Below the pieces are notes generated by a model. It ran no database searches. It was not told the DNA's origin and was given only the letters and a program-made list of their open reading frames with translations. Source: Cydia pomonella (lineage: Eukaryota > Arthropoda > Insecta > Lepidoptera > Tortricidae). Taken from it: DNA of 64,000 bases. The position numbers were made by a program, and so were the translations under genes. Of this stretch, positions 10,527-21,037 are shown one piece after another. Position 1 is the first letter of the stretch, and every line of letters begins with the position of its first letter. The DNA lies in assembly GCF_033807575.1 (NCBI RefSeq), contig NC_084725.1, positions 6,607,001 to 6,671,000 on the forward strand, read 5' to 3'.

Positions 10527-10759
10527 CAGTGATCGGAACTATGGGAGTAAAACTTTAACAAAACTTGTTAAGCGGACATAAAATAGTGCATACAGCCCTA
10601 AAAATATTCATGTCCATAGGGATAGGAATAGTATAGTACTTACAGCCATAAAAATATTTACATTTATAGATATTCGGATATTTTTAAGACTATAAGCACT
10701 CTTTTTACGTCCGCTTGATAAGTTTTGTTAAAGTTTTACTCCCATAGTTCCGATCACTG
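10527..10759. mobile_element. hAT-like MITE with 54-bp inverted repeats
   Basis: The ends cagtgatcggaactatggg and cccatagttccgatcactg are exact reverse complements, and pairing continues through aacttgttaagcggac. The flanks tcatgtt (10520-10526) and tcatgtt (10760-10766) repeat. If the last base is counted with the flank, the duplication becomes the 8 bp expected for hAT. Length 233 bp, non-coding. The very high identity of the arms suggests a fairly young insertion. Confidence 0.8.
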
Positions 10760-11165
10760 TCATGTTACAAAATTAAAAATGTCACCAGCTTCCTTAAATA
10801 CAGTCGAACGAAAGGCCTGACCTAAAGTATTAACTGGCAAAGAGGGAAACTTGGCGAAGAATTGCGAAGTTGGAGACTTACACATTTGATCGATTTGGAG
10901 GCATTATGTTTTCTACAGCGAATACAATGATAACAGAATGAAGTTTGTTTTAAATTTAATACATAACACGAGGTACTCGTAATGTAACACAATTTGATAT
11001 AAATAAATAAATATTATAGGAGGAATATCATATTTGATATAAATAAAAAAATCTTAATCACGAGAAACAAACAATTGCATATTATGACTTAGAAATTAGC
11101 ACTTTTGGTAGCATAGGAGCTGTATGGGGGGGTATATCGCGATCTTTAATCATAAATAATAAATA

Positions 11166-11430
11166 AAATGAATAAATATTATAGGACATTATTACACAAA
11201 TTGACTAAGTTCCACAGTAAGCTCAATAAGGCTTGTGTTGAGGGTACTTAGATAACGATATATATATAATATATAAATATTTATAAATACTTAAATACAT
11301 AGAAAACAGCCATGAATCAGGAACAAATATCCATGCTCATCACACGAATAAATGTCCTTACCAGGATTTGAACCCGGGACCATCAGCTTCGTAGGCTGGG
11401 TCACTACCCACTAGGCCAAACCGGTCGTCA
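11166..11430 (-). mobile_element. tRNA-derived SINE, family A, antisense
   Basis: The antisense head holds the reverse of a B box (ggatttgaacccgggacc) and of an A box (cccactaggccaaaccggtc), the internal RNA polymerase III promoter elements of a tRNA-like head. The body includes atagaaaacagccatgaatc, and the tail near 11170 is ataaatattataggacat. Other copies are at 31281-31463, 34616-34863 and 50438-50588, with a tail-only copy at 12273-12369. Confidence 0.85.
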
Positions 11431-11508
11431 AATGTCATTTGATATGTTATTAATATACGAGGTGATATCTAATGTGATGCACAATTTAACACAAAATTGT
11501 ATGCACCT

Positions 11509-11600
11509 CTGTTTGGCTCTAAGGGAGACTGCCATCAGGCATTTACTCCGCCATTTTGAAATTGTTGTTTTTTGTGCAATGAAGTTATAATAAATAAATC
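11509..11600 (+). mobile_element. LINE 3' tail, T1 family
   Basis: Holds gtttggctctaagggagactgcc, cut here to its shared parts: gccatcaggcatttactccg and tgtgcaatgaagttataata. Related tails occur at 47372-47432 and 60590-60692 (sense) and 46493-46580 (antisense). A 3' end retroposed without coding sequence. Confidence 0.6.
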
Positions 11601-12272
11601 AATTAAAGGCTCTTGAAAATCATTTATTTTCACCGTACCCCATCGGAAAGGCTCTAGATATATCATGTGAAAATATATATTTAAAAAACTCAATATTTAG
11701 AAGACATCCAGAACTCCTGAACTAACACCCATTTTGTCATAAAAATAATTGCCTATACAGGAATTCAAACCCAAAAGCAGCAATTCATTCAACTAGACTT
11801 ATTCAACAAAACTTTAAGTAAATAAAGTACAAGGTATACAAAAGACTTCCCACGAATCTCAAATATAAAATATTATACATAATTTATAATAAACAACATT
11901 ATGTCTTGTAAACTATACATTAAGGAGCATTTTTCTTTAATTTGTCACTTCGGGTATCATAATAAGGTCATATATATTTTGATAAGAATTTGTTTACAAT
12001 TGGCAAATATTTATACTTACATGGATGTTTACTTGTATCGTGTATTTGTATATTAAACGAAAGTACTTTTTATTTGATATATTAAATTAACATATTGAAT
12101 TATAATAGAGAAAGCAATTTTGTTAACTTTTAACGGAATTATGAAAACAATATAAAATTCCACCTCAAATTAGAAGAAATGAGAAAATTTACATACATAT
12201 ATGCATGTGTGAAACTTTAGATCTATTACTAGAAAGATGTTACTTTATATATTTATCTGTTTTATAAGACTT

Positions 12273-12369
12273 TCCCACAACACAAGCTTACTGTGGGACT
12301 TAGTCAATTTGTGGAACAATGTCCTATAATATTTATAAAACTGTTTCTTAATAAATAAATAAAAATTGT
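12273..12369 (+). mobile_element. SINE family A tail
   Basis: Sequence acaagcttactgtgggactt, then gtcaatttgtggaacaatgt and tcctataatatttata. It is the 3' part of SINE A in the sense orientation, without the tRNA-like head. Confidence 0.65.
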
Positions 12370-12485
12370 AACCAAGGTACTTAAGCATAATTTTAGGCTT
12401 GGTGTGTGTATCATGTGAAGGATAATTACATTTATACAATAAAACGATAAATATACTGGATTATTTTATTTACTTAATACAAATT

Positions 12486-12530
12486 TCACGGGATTCGAAC
12501 CCCAGTAATCTTACCACGACTGCTTTATCA
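12486..12530 (-). mobile_element. SINE tRNA-like head remnant
   Basis: cacgggattcgaaccccagt is the reverse of a B box, and accacgactgctttatca is the expected anticodon-stem area. The rest of the head has been displaced by the hairpins that follow. Confidence 0.4.
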
Positions 12531-12542
12531 GTGTCAAACTGA

Positions 12543-12684
12543 GTCCCAAGTGTAAATTTATTCGATAGCGAAACGTGACGTACGCGTATGCGTTAAGTCT
12601 CATTTTGTATGGGATTTTGAGTTTCCAAAACGTCCCGCAAACGCGTACGTCACGTTTCGCTACCGAATAAATTTACACTAGGGG
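12543..12684. mobile_element. Palindromic MITE, AGTGTAAATTTATTCG ends (copy 1)
   Basis: The left arm tgtaaatttattcgatagcg pairs with the right arm cgctaccgaataaatttaca, and aacgtgacgtacgcg pairs with cgcgtacgtcacgtt. The loop holds tctcattttgtatgggattt. Other copies are at 22303-22489 and, in part, 46034-46135. CpG-rich arms in AT-rich DNA. Confidence 0.85.
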
Positions 12685-12806
12685 CACTGACATATTTGCT
12701 AACGTCTGCGTAACTTACTTTCTATACATCTCGCTCGCGCTAATATGCGAGTACGAGCGAGATGCATAGAAAGCAAGTTACGCATATGCTAGCAAATATG
12801 TCAGTG
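12685..12806. mobile_element. Second hairpin MITE abutting the first
   Basis: The left arm cactgacatatttgctaacg pairs with the right arm ctagcaaatatgtcagtg, and the stem continues through cgtaacttactttctatac to a loop near gctaatatgcgag. It starts at the base after the preceding MITE ends. A 13-bp direct repeat cagtgtcaaactg flanks the pair (12529-12541 and 12802-12814). Confidence 0.8.
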
Positions 12807-12821
12807 TCAAACTGGTGGTAG

Positions 12822-12939
12822 CAGTTGCTTTCGTAAAAACTAGTGTCTACGCCAATTCTTAGGATTAGTTGCCAAGCGGACCCCAGGCTCCCAAGAGCCC
12901 TGGCAAAACGCCGGGACAAAGCGAAGAAGATGATGATGG
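12822..12939 (+). mobile_element. SINE family B tail
   Basis: Runs from ttgctttcgtaaaaactagt through ggaccccaggctcccaagag to gaagaagatgatgatgg. It matches the 3' halves of the SINE B copies at 42880-43157 and 62119-62445. Confidence 0.75.
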
Positions 12940-13360
12940 CAGTGCCACAACATAGCCACAGGTGACAGGACGGATTTGGTTATGGCTTCGATTTCCTTGT
13001 TTCCATCGCAAAATTACTAACCATTAGCTTCGCATGCGAGTCCTACGAGTAGGCCAGCGTCAAAACAGCTCCGCTATACTTGAAGGACGGACGCCAGTAT
13101 GACCCCATTCTGCCTGTTTCATATGTTTGTTTGGGCCGGTCATGTTTACGCCACTTTTTCCTAATTAAAACTTTTCTATTGTACCTAATTAGAGGTTTTC
13201 GGGCTTGGGAAAATGGGTTATTTTAACAACTTTTCTACGTACTAAGTAATTATATTTATGTTTTTCATTCTATAAACAAAAGTAATTTATACTTATTAGC
13301 AATTTGTATAATATAATGTGCCTTGTTTACTTGTACTTCTTCCTGCTTATTCATCTGGGT

Positions 13361-13570
13361 CATGGGAGTATGGGGTCCGCTTGGCAACTAATCCCAAGAA
13401 TTGGCATAGGTACTAGATTATACAAAAGAGATTGCTTTTTGACCTTCCAACCCAGAGGGGAAATTAGACCTTATTGGGATTAATCCGGTTTCCTCACGAT
13501 TTTGGTAAAATATATGAAATGATATATCGTTCATAAGTTGCGAAAAACTTATAAACCATAAACCCGAAAA
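13361..13570 (-). mobile_element. SINE family B body, antisense
   Basis: Reads tggggtccgcttggcaacta, aattggcataggtactag, accttccaacccagagggg and ggtttcctcacgatttt, the reverse complement of the SINE B body. The tRNA-like head is not preserved here. Confidence 0.75.
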
Positions 13571-13768
13571 ACTTATACAGTATGAACTGCACCGGCAAAG
13601 TTCCAAATATTACACACAAACTACTCACCTGAATAAATTTTTTATTTATTCGTTAGCATACATGCTTTTTACAATAACAGGGTAGATGTCTCTTTTTAAG
13701 TATTCAGAGATACTTGTGATAAGAGACACCGCTCTTCCGCAGTAAAGTATCTTAACTATATGGTTTGA

Positions 13769-13898
13769 ATATACAATACAAATACTCTTTATTGCATACA
13801 GAAACAATACAAATAATACAGCACTTTAAAAATAGGTAAACAACAGACGGTCTTATCGCTAAAAAGCGATCTCTTCCAGACAACCTTTAGGTAGTGGA
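13769..13898 (-). mobile_element. LINE 3' tail, T2 family, antisense
   Basis: Reads aatacaaatactctttattg, then a-rich sequence, then cggtcttatcgctaaaaagc and gatctcttccagacaacctt. It is the reverse complement of 60891-61040, which ends in (TATTG)n. Confidence 0.65.
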
Positions 13899-14027
13899 AT
13901 TAAATAAATTTGTGTCAAGTCAGTAGGTGTTCCAGATGCAATAAAGGAAGCACAGAATATACACAAAACAGACAGGTCGTGTCTACATGATTTTGGCACT
14001 TTGCCCGTATCGATATTTGTCGGTTTG

Positions 14028-14112
14028 AAACTGTAACCTCCGGGATTTGAACTTGCAACCTCCGCAAACTTACACGCTTTTACCACGAGGCTGCCAACGC
14101 TTACTCGTTTAC
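14028..14112 (-). mobile_element. tRNA-like SINE head, antisense
   Basis: Antisense B box tccgggatttgaacttgcaa and antisense A box accacgaggctgccaacgct, spaced as in a tRNA-like head. The interval is close to that of SINE B but the sequence differs, so this may be another SINE family. Confidence 0.55.
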
Positions 14113-14512
14113 TTTTGTTGGTGATCATTTTTATGTTAACAAGGATTCATATCACGGAACAGATATATAAGTAATATATATGTTCCTACAGTGCCGTTGA
14201 CTGACAGAAGGGCCATTGATTAATGATTAACAAAACTGATGTTTGACAGCTCAAGGTTAGTGAATGATTCCTTGACCTTTTACGCTCAGATCGGGTAATC
14301 ATGGATGTTTAGGTACATTGCCGACTACGAGTACAATCTGAACAATCAATTCAAATGACCGATCAAAATATCGGAATGAAAACAAACTTACATCTGAGAA
14401 ATCGCGGCGTATAAATAAGTTTTTGGTTACAAATATACTCTTTTGCCTCATTAGGGTTATTAAATTTTCTGATGATTGATGTAAATAAAAAAATTGAAAA
14501 ATCCCCTGCGCA

Positions 14513-14992
14513 ATAGGGTTGTTTCCAATTTTTTTTAACGCTTGTATTACGTTCTACATTAACTAAAAGGTGCCCTAAAATTCAACTTTTATACTAAAAA
14601 CGGCTTTATATATGTTAAATTAACAAAATATATTTTGACAGATGCTTTCGCGCCCTAAACGCTCTTTGAAAATTGTGTGACGTCACAGTTTACGGTTTGA
14701 CACATAACTACATACACACGTAGAAGATACGAACTGTCAACCGACATTTGTCATTTGTTGTTTATCGCCTAACTCTCCACAGTGTCAATCCGAGAGTTGT
14801 GATGTCATCAGAATCTTCAATGACGTTTCGAGTTTGGTCACGTGACGTGTGCCAAAAGATATTTTAAATTCAATATTTACAAAAATATGGTCATTACAGG
14901 TCCCCTAAGAGTAGTTTAACACATTCTTATAATCCAAAAGAATTTATTGGGATACAATTCTGCCCTAAGATTTGTAGATGGAAACAACCCTA
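14513..14992. mobile_element. TIR element, TAGGGTTGTTTCC ends (480 bp)
   Basis: The left end atagggttgtttcca and the right end tggaaacaaccctat are exact reverse complements. The interior contains gtgacgtcacagttt and several CpG-rich words but no frame. The YAGGG terminus fits hAT, but I could not see an 8-bp target duplication, so the class is tentative. Confidence 0.65.
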
Positions 14993-15485
14993 TTATCCTA
15001 AAACATGCTTTATTCATTTTGGAAAAGAGCTGATATTTTTCAAACTGCTGGATCGATTTTTATCAAACATAGGTAAGAAACATCGCAAGGAAACTCGCTT
15101 ACACGTAAAAAAACCACATCGGAATCGACCCATCCAAACGGATGGTGAGCTACGATGCCACAGACAGACAATCGCGTCACCCTTCATTTTGCACCGTATA
15201 TATATACTGCAATATATTATCAAATCATTTTTCATTTCTAACTTTGGAGCAAATACTGGAGCAAAGCACATGTTACTTTACACGATGGTTTAAATGACGG
15301 GATACTTTATACACGAGATTAATCTACAAATTAAATGAATAAACAAGTACCTCCCCAAACATAATGTAATGTATGTTTGTCCCTCAAGTATCCTAAACTG
15401 CCGCGTCATCACATTCGCAACACTCCTCTATTTAATATGGGACTTTTAACACTCACCATAGAATAGTTACTTAGTAGATGTTAAA

Positions 15486-15577
15486 AAAGTAAGGGACAGG
15501 TGATCCGACGCCGCACTAAGGTGCACGTGGGTTACGTCATTACCAAACTGAAATGGATTTGAGCAGGATATGTTGCT
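15486..15577 (+). pseudogene. RTE-like LINE remnant, 5' side of Jockey insertion
   Basis: One reading frame encodes VIRRRTKV and GYVITKLKWI followed by a stop where the family has a tryptophan-rich WAG block, then AGYVA. This frame continues in the same sense at 21038 beyond the inserted Jockey element. It is the polyprotein region after the reverse transcriptase of an RTE-like LINE. Decayed by the stop and by the insertion. Confidence 0.7.
15564..15577. repeat. Target-site duplication of Jockey LINE (right, 3' end)
   Basis: caggatatgttgct, identical to 21024-21037. One of these 14-bp copies was made on insertion. Confidence 0.9.
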
Positions 15578-15894
15578 TGACTTGAGTGTTCTGTCGATAC
15601 CCCCCGTCAGGGGGGTATGAGGGGCCGCTACCGCACAATGGCTGCGGCGGCTGTTGCGGGTCGCTTCCCCACCGACTGGTGGGGTGGTCGAATGGCCGTC
15701 TTTTTGGGGACGGTGTGGGTAGCTGGTGTGGGCCAGCTCTTCGCTACCGATCGTTATCCAACCCCACGGCCCCTAACCTGGTGATACCGTTTGAGCGGGG
15801 CCAGGTTATGGAGCCGCGGAGAAGGCGACCGGCAGCTTAGCTGGCGTGTGTGGCGTGTTGGATCCGAGTGAGTGTGTTGTGCAGTGCTGGTCAG

Positions 15895-18650
15895 CTACTG
15901 CTGGTGTAGAAGGGCTCGGGGCAAGTCCCGAACCCACCTCTCCGGAGGTCTGGTGGTGTGATGCGGCGCGATGTCCCGAAGATGATCCAGGCCGGCGTTG
16001 TCCGCGCGGTCAAACATGACCCTCGCGAGACGCTCGACGAACTCCTCCAGGCCGCGCCACTTCAGTGTCTCGGTGAGGGCTGCGTTGCTGACGTACCGCG
16101 GGCACTTGAGGATGGTCCTCAGTGTGAGGGTCTCCTGGCGCCTCATCTTCTCCTTGTTTGACCTGGAACAGAAAGAGTACCAGGCAGGTGAAGCATAGGT
16201 AAGTCTTGATCGTACGTAAGCTTTGTACAGACCAAGCTCGGTCCGTACAGGGAGCTTACTGCAGAAGACCGGACGCAGACACATGCGAGCGACTTTCGCT
16301 CTTCGAACTGTGTCTGCGGCGTGCCGGTCCATGTTGAGCCTCCTGTCTATGGTCACCCCCAGGTATTTCACTGCGGGCGACCATGTGAGCGGCTGACCTA
16401 AAAGGGAAGGAGGGTTGGGCAGGGCGGTGGCTCGCCCTGTGATGAGCGCTTGCGTTTTGCCCACATTGACTGATAGCCTCCATTTGGAGAGCCAGTCAGG
16501 ATAAGGGCATCAAGCGTCGGCTGTATCTTGGTGACAGCGTGCGGCATCTTAAAAGATGTCGCAAAGTAGGCGGCGTCGTCTGCGAAGAGGGCTAGCTGCG
16601 CTTGCCCAACGACAGGAATGTCGTCGGTATAGCACGCATAGCATGCGGGCGACAGGCAGCTCCCCTGCGGGACGCCAGCCTGGATGCGGCGTTCCTGCGA
16701 CACCGCGCTTTCCACTTGTACGTGGAAGCGGCGGTCTGTCAGGAAGGATGCGATGACTCTCACGATGCGGCGGGGTGCTGTGGACAGAGAAAGTTTGTAT
16801 ATTAGACCATCGTGCCAGACTCGGTCAAAAGCTTTCTCCATGTCTAGGAGAACCGCGACTGTGAACTCCTTCTTGTTGAGCGCCGCGCCCATGTGGTGTA
16901 GGACGCGGGTGAGCTGCAGCGTCGTGGAGTGTTGAGACCTGAAACCAAATTGCTCCGGCCTGGGAGTGATGTGTGGTGAGAGGTGCCGGAGCAGCATCCT
17001 CTCAAACACCTTAGAGAGGTTGCATAGCAACGTGATTGGCCGGTAGTTCTTCGGGTCTTTTCTGTCCTTCCCTGGTTTGGGAAGGACGATGACCCGCCCG
17101 GTCTTCCAGATGTCGGGGAAGTGCCCCGACCGCAGGATCCCGTTGAACAGGCGCGCCACCGCCGCTAAGGTGTTTAGCGGCAGGTGGCGGAGCGCCATGT
17201 TTGGGATCTCGTCGGGGCCCGGCGCCTTCCTCGGGTTGCAGTGGCGTTTGATGGACGCCTGGACCTGTGAAGGAGAGAAGTACAGTGGATCATCGTGTGT
17301 CTGTACAGGCACGCTGAGATAATCTCGAACGTGCTGAACGATGTCCGCTGTGTGCTGCGGGTCGGTGTCGGGATTGGGCCTGAATTGTTGCTCAAGGCTG
17401 CGAGCGAGTATTTCCGCTCTGTCCTTGGCAGTGTACTTCAGGTACCCGTCCGTGTCGTCCAGTAGGGGCCGAATTGGTTCGGGCGCCGTGCTGAGTTGTC
17501 TGCATAACCTGTGGATGGACGGGACGTGATCAGTTATGCTGTCAATGTGTGCTTCCCAGCTTGCAGCTCTGTGCTCGCTGAGTTTGTCCCTTAACAGTCG
17601 CTCTAGACGATTGAGCTCAGCCTTGACCGACTGAGCCCTAGTCCTTTGCCACTGTTTCCTGTACCAGCGCTTTTTCTCCAAAAGGGCTTGGAGCGGCCTT
17701 GGGAGAGGGGTGCGCCGGTCCGTCTGCGGGATCGTGCGGCCTGCCACTGTGAGGGCCGCCTTGATGTCCTCCGTGATTGTTGCTGCTGCTGCGTTGACCT
17801 CTTCTGCGGTCGAGATGGGACCTGTACGGGGAGTGTTTACCATGGCTTCTGAGAAGGCCGTCCAGTCGTAGCGGCGTCCAGGTCCTTTGGTGAGTCTCGT
17901 CGTCGGCTGGTCTGCGATGGTCAGGAGCACCGGCCTGTGGTCGGATGAGAGATCGCTAAATACCTCGTGCCGCATAAGGGCATTGACTCCGCGTGAGATC
18001 GCGAAGTCGATGGTGGTACCTCTGTGGTACACATCAGAGTCGTGGTAGTGGGTGGGCTCGTACGGGCCGGCCGCTACGAGATCCAGGTCCTCCACGATCC
18101 GGTAGATGATGTCCCCCGGAGGGGAGTGCGCGGAGGAGTTCCAAGCGGGATGCTCGGCGTTGAAATCCCCGGCCAGGATGGTCGGCACGGGGGAGTCCAC
18201 CAGAAGCTGCTGTAGGTCGGCTTGCATCTCTGCTATCCGGCAGTATCCGCAGGGCCTGTAGATAGCAAACAAGCGCAGATCATGTCTTTGTAGTTTGATA
18301 TCTACCCCTAGAGCAGAAAATGATGATGGCTGCGGCATGTCCACCGGTTGGTGGATGATAGTCCTCTTTATGAGGATTGCGAGGCCTCGGTAAGGGGCTC
18401 CGTCGTCGGGCCTCCTTTGGTCGAAGCGGTACACGATGTAGCCGCTGGCTGTGAGCGTCATTGATGGTTTCAGCTTTGTCTCGCTGATCAGCATGACGTC
18501 GATGTCTTGGCTGTGGAGGAAAGTGCGGAGATCATTAATTTTACCATTTAATGTCTGCGCGTTCCAATATACAACTCTTAAATCTTTCTCTTTAAGGCCG
18601 TATAAAAGTGCAGCTGGCGAATAACTTGCGTTATTGCTGAGAGAGGAGGG
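15895..18650 (-). pseudogene. Jockey LINE ORF2: endonuclease and reverse transcriptase
   Basis: The protein would nick target DNA and copy the element's RNA there (target-primed reverse transcription). From the first ATG (18494) I see MLISETKLKP with the catalytic glutamate, FAIYRP (76-81), GDFN (109-112), TIDFAIS and SDHRP (184-188) of the apurinic-type endonuclease. The RT follows with PKPGKD (472-477), LLDMEKAFDRVW (549-560), GVPQGS (607-612) and the catalytic FADD (637-640). Clear endonuclease sequence, including YWNAQTLNGKINDLR, lies upstream of that ATG (about 18566 on) with no earlier in-frame ATG before a TAG at 18651-18653. After codon 667, near 16500, one base appears to be missing. 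The downstream frame resumes and continues for about 189 codons to a stop at 15895. The frameshift makes this copy inactive as read. Confidence 0.92.
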
Positions 18651-18663
18651 CTAAGTCTGGGTT

Positions 18664-20706
18664 TTAGCCAGTCTTAGTCAGAGACTTAATAACTACTACC
18701 AACTCGTCTAGCGTTGCCTTCAAGGACTCAGTCACCGCGGCTTGCACCGTGGCGACTATGCTCTTGTGCAACGCTTCGGTGTCGAGCGCGGGGGGCGCTG
18801 TGGGTGGCGTCGCTCTGGGCTCTGCTTGTGGCTTCCTCTGCTGTTGTTGTCGTCGCTGCTGACCCGTCGTCCGGTCCTTCGGCTGGTTGGCTGGCGCCAT
18901 CAGAGAACCTGTGGAAGATTCTACTACCATGACTGGAGTGTCCGAGGCCCTCGTGTCTGGGCCTCGTTGCGGCTGGCGGCGGGTGGGCGGGCGGCGGGTG
19001 TGAGAGCGAGTACCCGCACGCCAATTCCTCAGCTCTACGAGGTAAGCTGGGCACTGCCTGTGGTTGGCAGGGTGGTCCCCGAAGCAGTTGCAGCACGTGG
19101 CTGGCTCCTCCTTCGGTCTCGTGCACTCGTTTGAGTGGTGGTCCAGTGAGCACTTGACGCACCGGACCGCCCTGTGGCACCCGTGGGAAGAATGCCTAAA
19201 CCCCTGGCACCGGTGACATTGCGGTGGCCCGGGCTTACCTCTCCAAGGTTCGACACGAACCTTGGTGGTGATGCCGGCTAGGTCCGTGAGGTCCAGGAAG
19301 CCTGGATTCTCGCGTTCCGTCCCGACGAGCTCGACGAAGAACACGCTGCTTCCTCGTCCTCTGCCTGGGGATATAAGTTTAGAATGCGATACGTTATACC
19401 CCTTTTCGGCGCAAGCGTCCTTGACGTCTTGCACCGTCGTTGTCGGTGGAAGGCCGCGGATTGCGGCCTTCATTGGCATGGCGGACCTCTCCGCGTGCTC
19501 GACGAACTCGAGCTTGTGGTGAAGGTCCCGCTGCTCCACGAGGTACTTTTTGACCCCTATGTATTCTACCCCGGACCTAGGGTAGAAACGGAGGCCTTTT
19601 GGGCCTGCGGTCTCGGTTGTGGCCGAGAACCCAAGCCGCTTGTTGATGGCCTGTACGTGACGGCGCCAGTCCGGGAAGTCCTCGACCAGGATCTGGGGTG
19701 GCTTGAACTTGGCCGGTTGGCCAGGCCTCTTCTTGTTGCTGGCTGTGGAACCTGCGGATGAAGAGGGGGCGGTATTAGCCTTTTTGGGCTTTGGCGGCGG
19801 CGATTTAGCCGCGGTGGCGTACGTGTCAGTGCTAGTTGCCGGCGTAGGCAGCAGCACTTTACGTTTTGGTTGCTGGTGTGATGTTCCGGCGGCTGGTGTC
19901 GATGGCTCCGCTGTGTCCATCGGCTGTTGGGAGACCTGTGGGCAGACCGCGGGTTGAGTAGGACCGCGCGACACAGGAGTGATACGGTTGCATTCCCGTT
20001 TCTCCTCCTGTGTCGGCGGGCTGTCCTCTTCCCGCTGTCTCTTCTGTTGACGCACCCCAGAGTGCGTCAATAGGGTTGATAGTAGTGCCGCCTCGAGCGG
20101 ACCGAGGACGCAACTATCTAGCGATCCCCGAGCTACTCTGTCGAGTTTCTCGAAAATCGCCATCCAGGCGTCCCCGGTCATCTCGAGGCCGGGCTGTGGG
20201 CGGCAGGGCGACTTGCGGCGGCGTTGCGGCGAGTTGGCCGGCGTGATGAGGTTGCCGGCCGGTTGGGACGGACTTTCGGCACGTGGTGATTTACTACCAC
20301 GCGGCGATTGGTCAGACCGAGACAAGTCTAGTGGCGACAAGTCGAGGCACGAGAAATCGCCACGTGCTAGACTCTCGACGACTGCTGTCTGCTCCGGCTC
20401 CCCGTCCTCGGGCGTCCCCGAATCGTATTGGCCCTCCGCGTTTGAGCCTTCGCTAGTAGCTTCCACGGAGTCAACGACGTCAATGTGCTCTTCCGAGTCA
20501 CTGTTTGACATGGTTGACCCCGTGTAGCTTCCTCGCGCCGGCAAACGCTTTGGTCCTTTACTTTCGGGTTCGTCCTCGGTCTCGGCGAGCAGAAGCAGGC
20601 CAGTGTCCGGGAGCTTTATCACCCGTGACGAAGAGGTCGTCGCTGTGGCTGCGCTTCCCTCCGTTGTGGCCTTTGCCGCCTTGGGAGGCGTCCTCTGTAT
20701 GAACAT
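18664..20706 (-). CDS. Jockey LINE ORF1: Gag-like RNA-binding protein
   Basis: The product would coat the element RNA and help target it to chromosomes. I chose the ATG at 20704-20706 (MFIQRTPPKAAKATT). An open frame extends 47 codons further upstream to 20847, but that part looks like 5' UTR. The first half is low-complexity, rich in serine and proline with acidic stretches. A conserved Gag region follows, with AAIRGLPPTTTVQDVKDAC. Three zinc knuckles come near residues 544-599 numbered from the upstream start: CHRCQGFRHSSHGC (CX2CX4HX4C), CVKCSLDHHSNEC and CCNCFGDHPANHRQC. A glutamine/arginine-rich tail (QRRQQQQRKP) ends at a TAA. The frame is fully open, about 680 codons. ORF2 begins 13 bases downstream. 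Confidence 0.9.
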   Translation of the reverse strand: MFIQRTPPKAAKATTEGSAATATTSSSRVIKLPDTGLLLLAETEDEPESKGPKRLPARGSYTGSTMSNSDSEEHIDVVDSVEATSEGSNAEGQYDSGTPEDGEPEQTAVVESLARGDFSCLDLSPLDLSRSDQSPRGSKSPRAESPSQPAGNLITPANSPQRRRKSPCRPQPGLEMTGDAWMAIFEKLDRVARGSLDSCVLGPLEAALLSTLLTHSGVRQQKRQREEDSPPTQEEKRECNRITPVSRGPTQPAVCPQVSQQPMDTAEPSTPAAGTSHQQPKRKVLLPTPATSTDTYATAAKSPPPKPKKANTAPSSSAGSTASNKKRPGQPAKFKPPQILVEDFPDWRRHVQAINKRLGFSATTETAGPKGLRFYPRSGVEYIGVKKYLVEQRDLHHKLEFVEHAERSAMPMKAAIRGLPPTTTVQDVKDACAEKGYNVSHSKLISPGRGRGSSVFFVELVGTERENPGFLDLTDLAGITTKVRVEPWRGKPGPPQCHRCQGFRHSSHGCHRAVRCVKCSLDHHSNECTRPKEEPATCCNCFGDHPANHRQCPAYLVELRNWRAGTRSHTRRPPTRRQPQRGPDTRASDTPVMVVESSTGSLMAPANQPKDRTTGQQRRQQQQRKPQAEPRATPPTAPPALDTEALHKSIVATVQAAVTESLKATLDELVVVIKSLTKTG

Positions 20707-21023
20707 TGTGTTGCGTCGCGGGTTGACCTGTAAATTAACACAGGGTAAGCACAAGATAATACAGTAAGCACTATGTTGGGACTGGGCTATGGTGCCCCGT
20801 TCGTGGTTTGGGTTGTCACCGTTAGGTATCCACCAACAAACGGCCACTACGAAAGTGGTCTTTCAACACTGGGGGCCACTGCACTTTGCACAAACACTGA
20901 AGCTAACACAAGACAACTAGTGAGTTGGATAGGGTGCGTAAGTCTCGAGAGCTAGCTCAAGCGCGTGCGGTCCCTTCAACGTCACAGTCGCGAGTTGTCC
21001 TATCTGTCTGTCTATCATCTGTC
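20707..21023 (-). promoter_or_regulatory. Jockey LINE 5' UTR with presumed internal promoter
   Basis: About 317 bp between the target duplication and the ORF1 ATG. Jockey-type elements carry their promoter downstream of their own start, so this stretch should hold it. I see no TATA box. A short gacagacagata run lies near the very 5' end (21001-21023). Function inferred from position only. Confidence 0.5.
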
Positions 21024-21037
21024 CAGGATATGTTGCT
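21024..21037. repeat. Target-site duplication of Jockey LINE (left, 5' end)
   Basis: caggatatgttgct, identical to 15564-15577. Confidence 0.9.

Larger units (their letters stand above)
15578..21023 (-). mobile_element. Near-complete Jockey-type LINE, 5446 bp
   Basis: The element has a 5' UTR of about 317 bp (21023-20707), ORF1 (20706-18664), ORF2 (18650-15895) and a 3' UTR of about 317 bp ending at 15578 without a poly(A) tail. An exact 14-bp target duplication flanks it. The GC content is plainly higher than that of its surroundings, and apart from one frameshift the coding regions are open, so the insertion looks young. Gag-like ORF1 plus an endonuclease/reverse-transcriptase ORF2 with FADD, in this order, fits the Jockey superfamily. 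It sits inside an older RTE-like LINE of opposite orientation. Confidence 0.93.

Noticed and set aside
15895..20900. Numerous plus-strand and alternative-frame open frames of 60-150 codons
   Set aside because: They are antisense or shifted readings of the GC-rich Jockey ORF1 and ORF2. None has its own motif.
15564..21037. LTR retrotransposon
   Set aside because: Despite Gag-like zinc knuckles there are no long terminal repeats, protease or integrase. The endonuclease motifs and short target duplication fit a non-LTR element.
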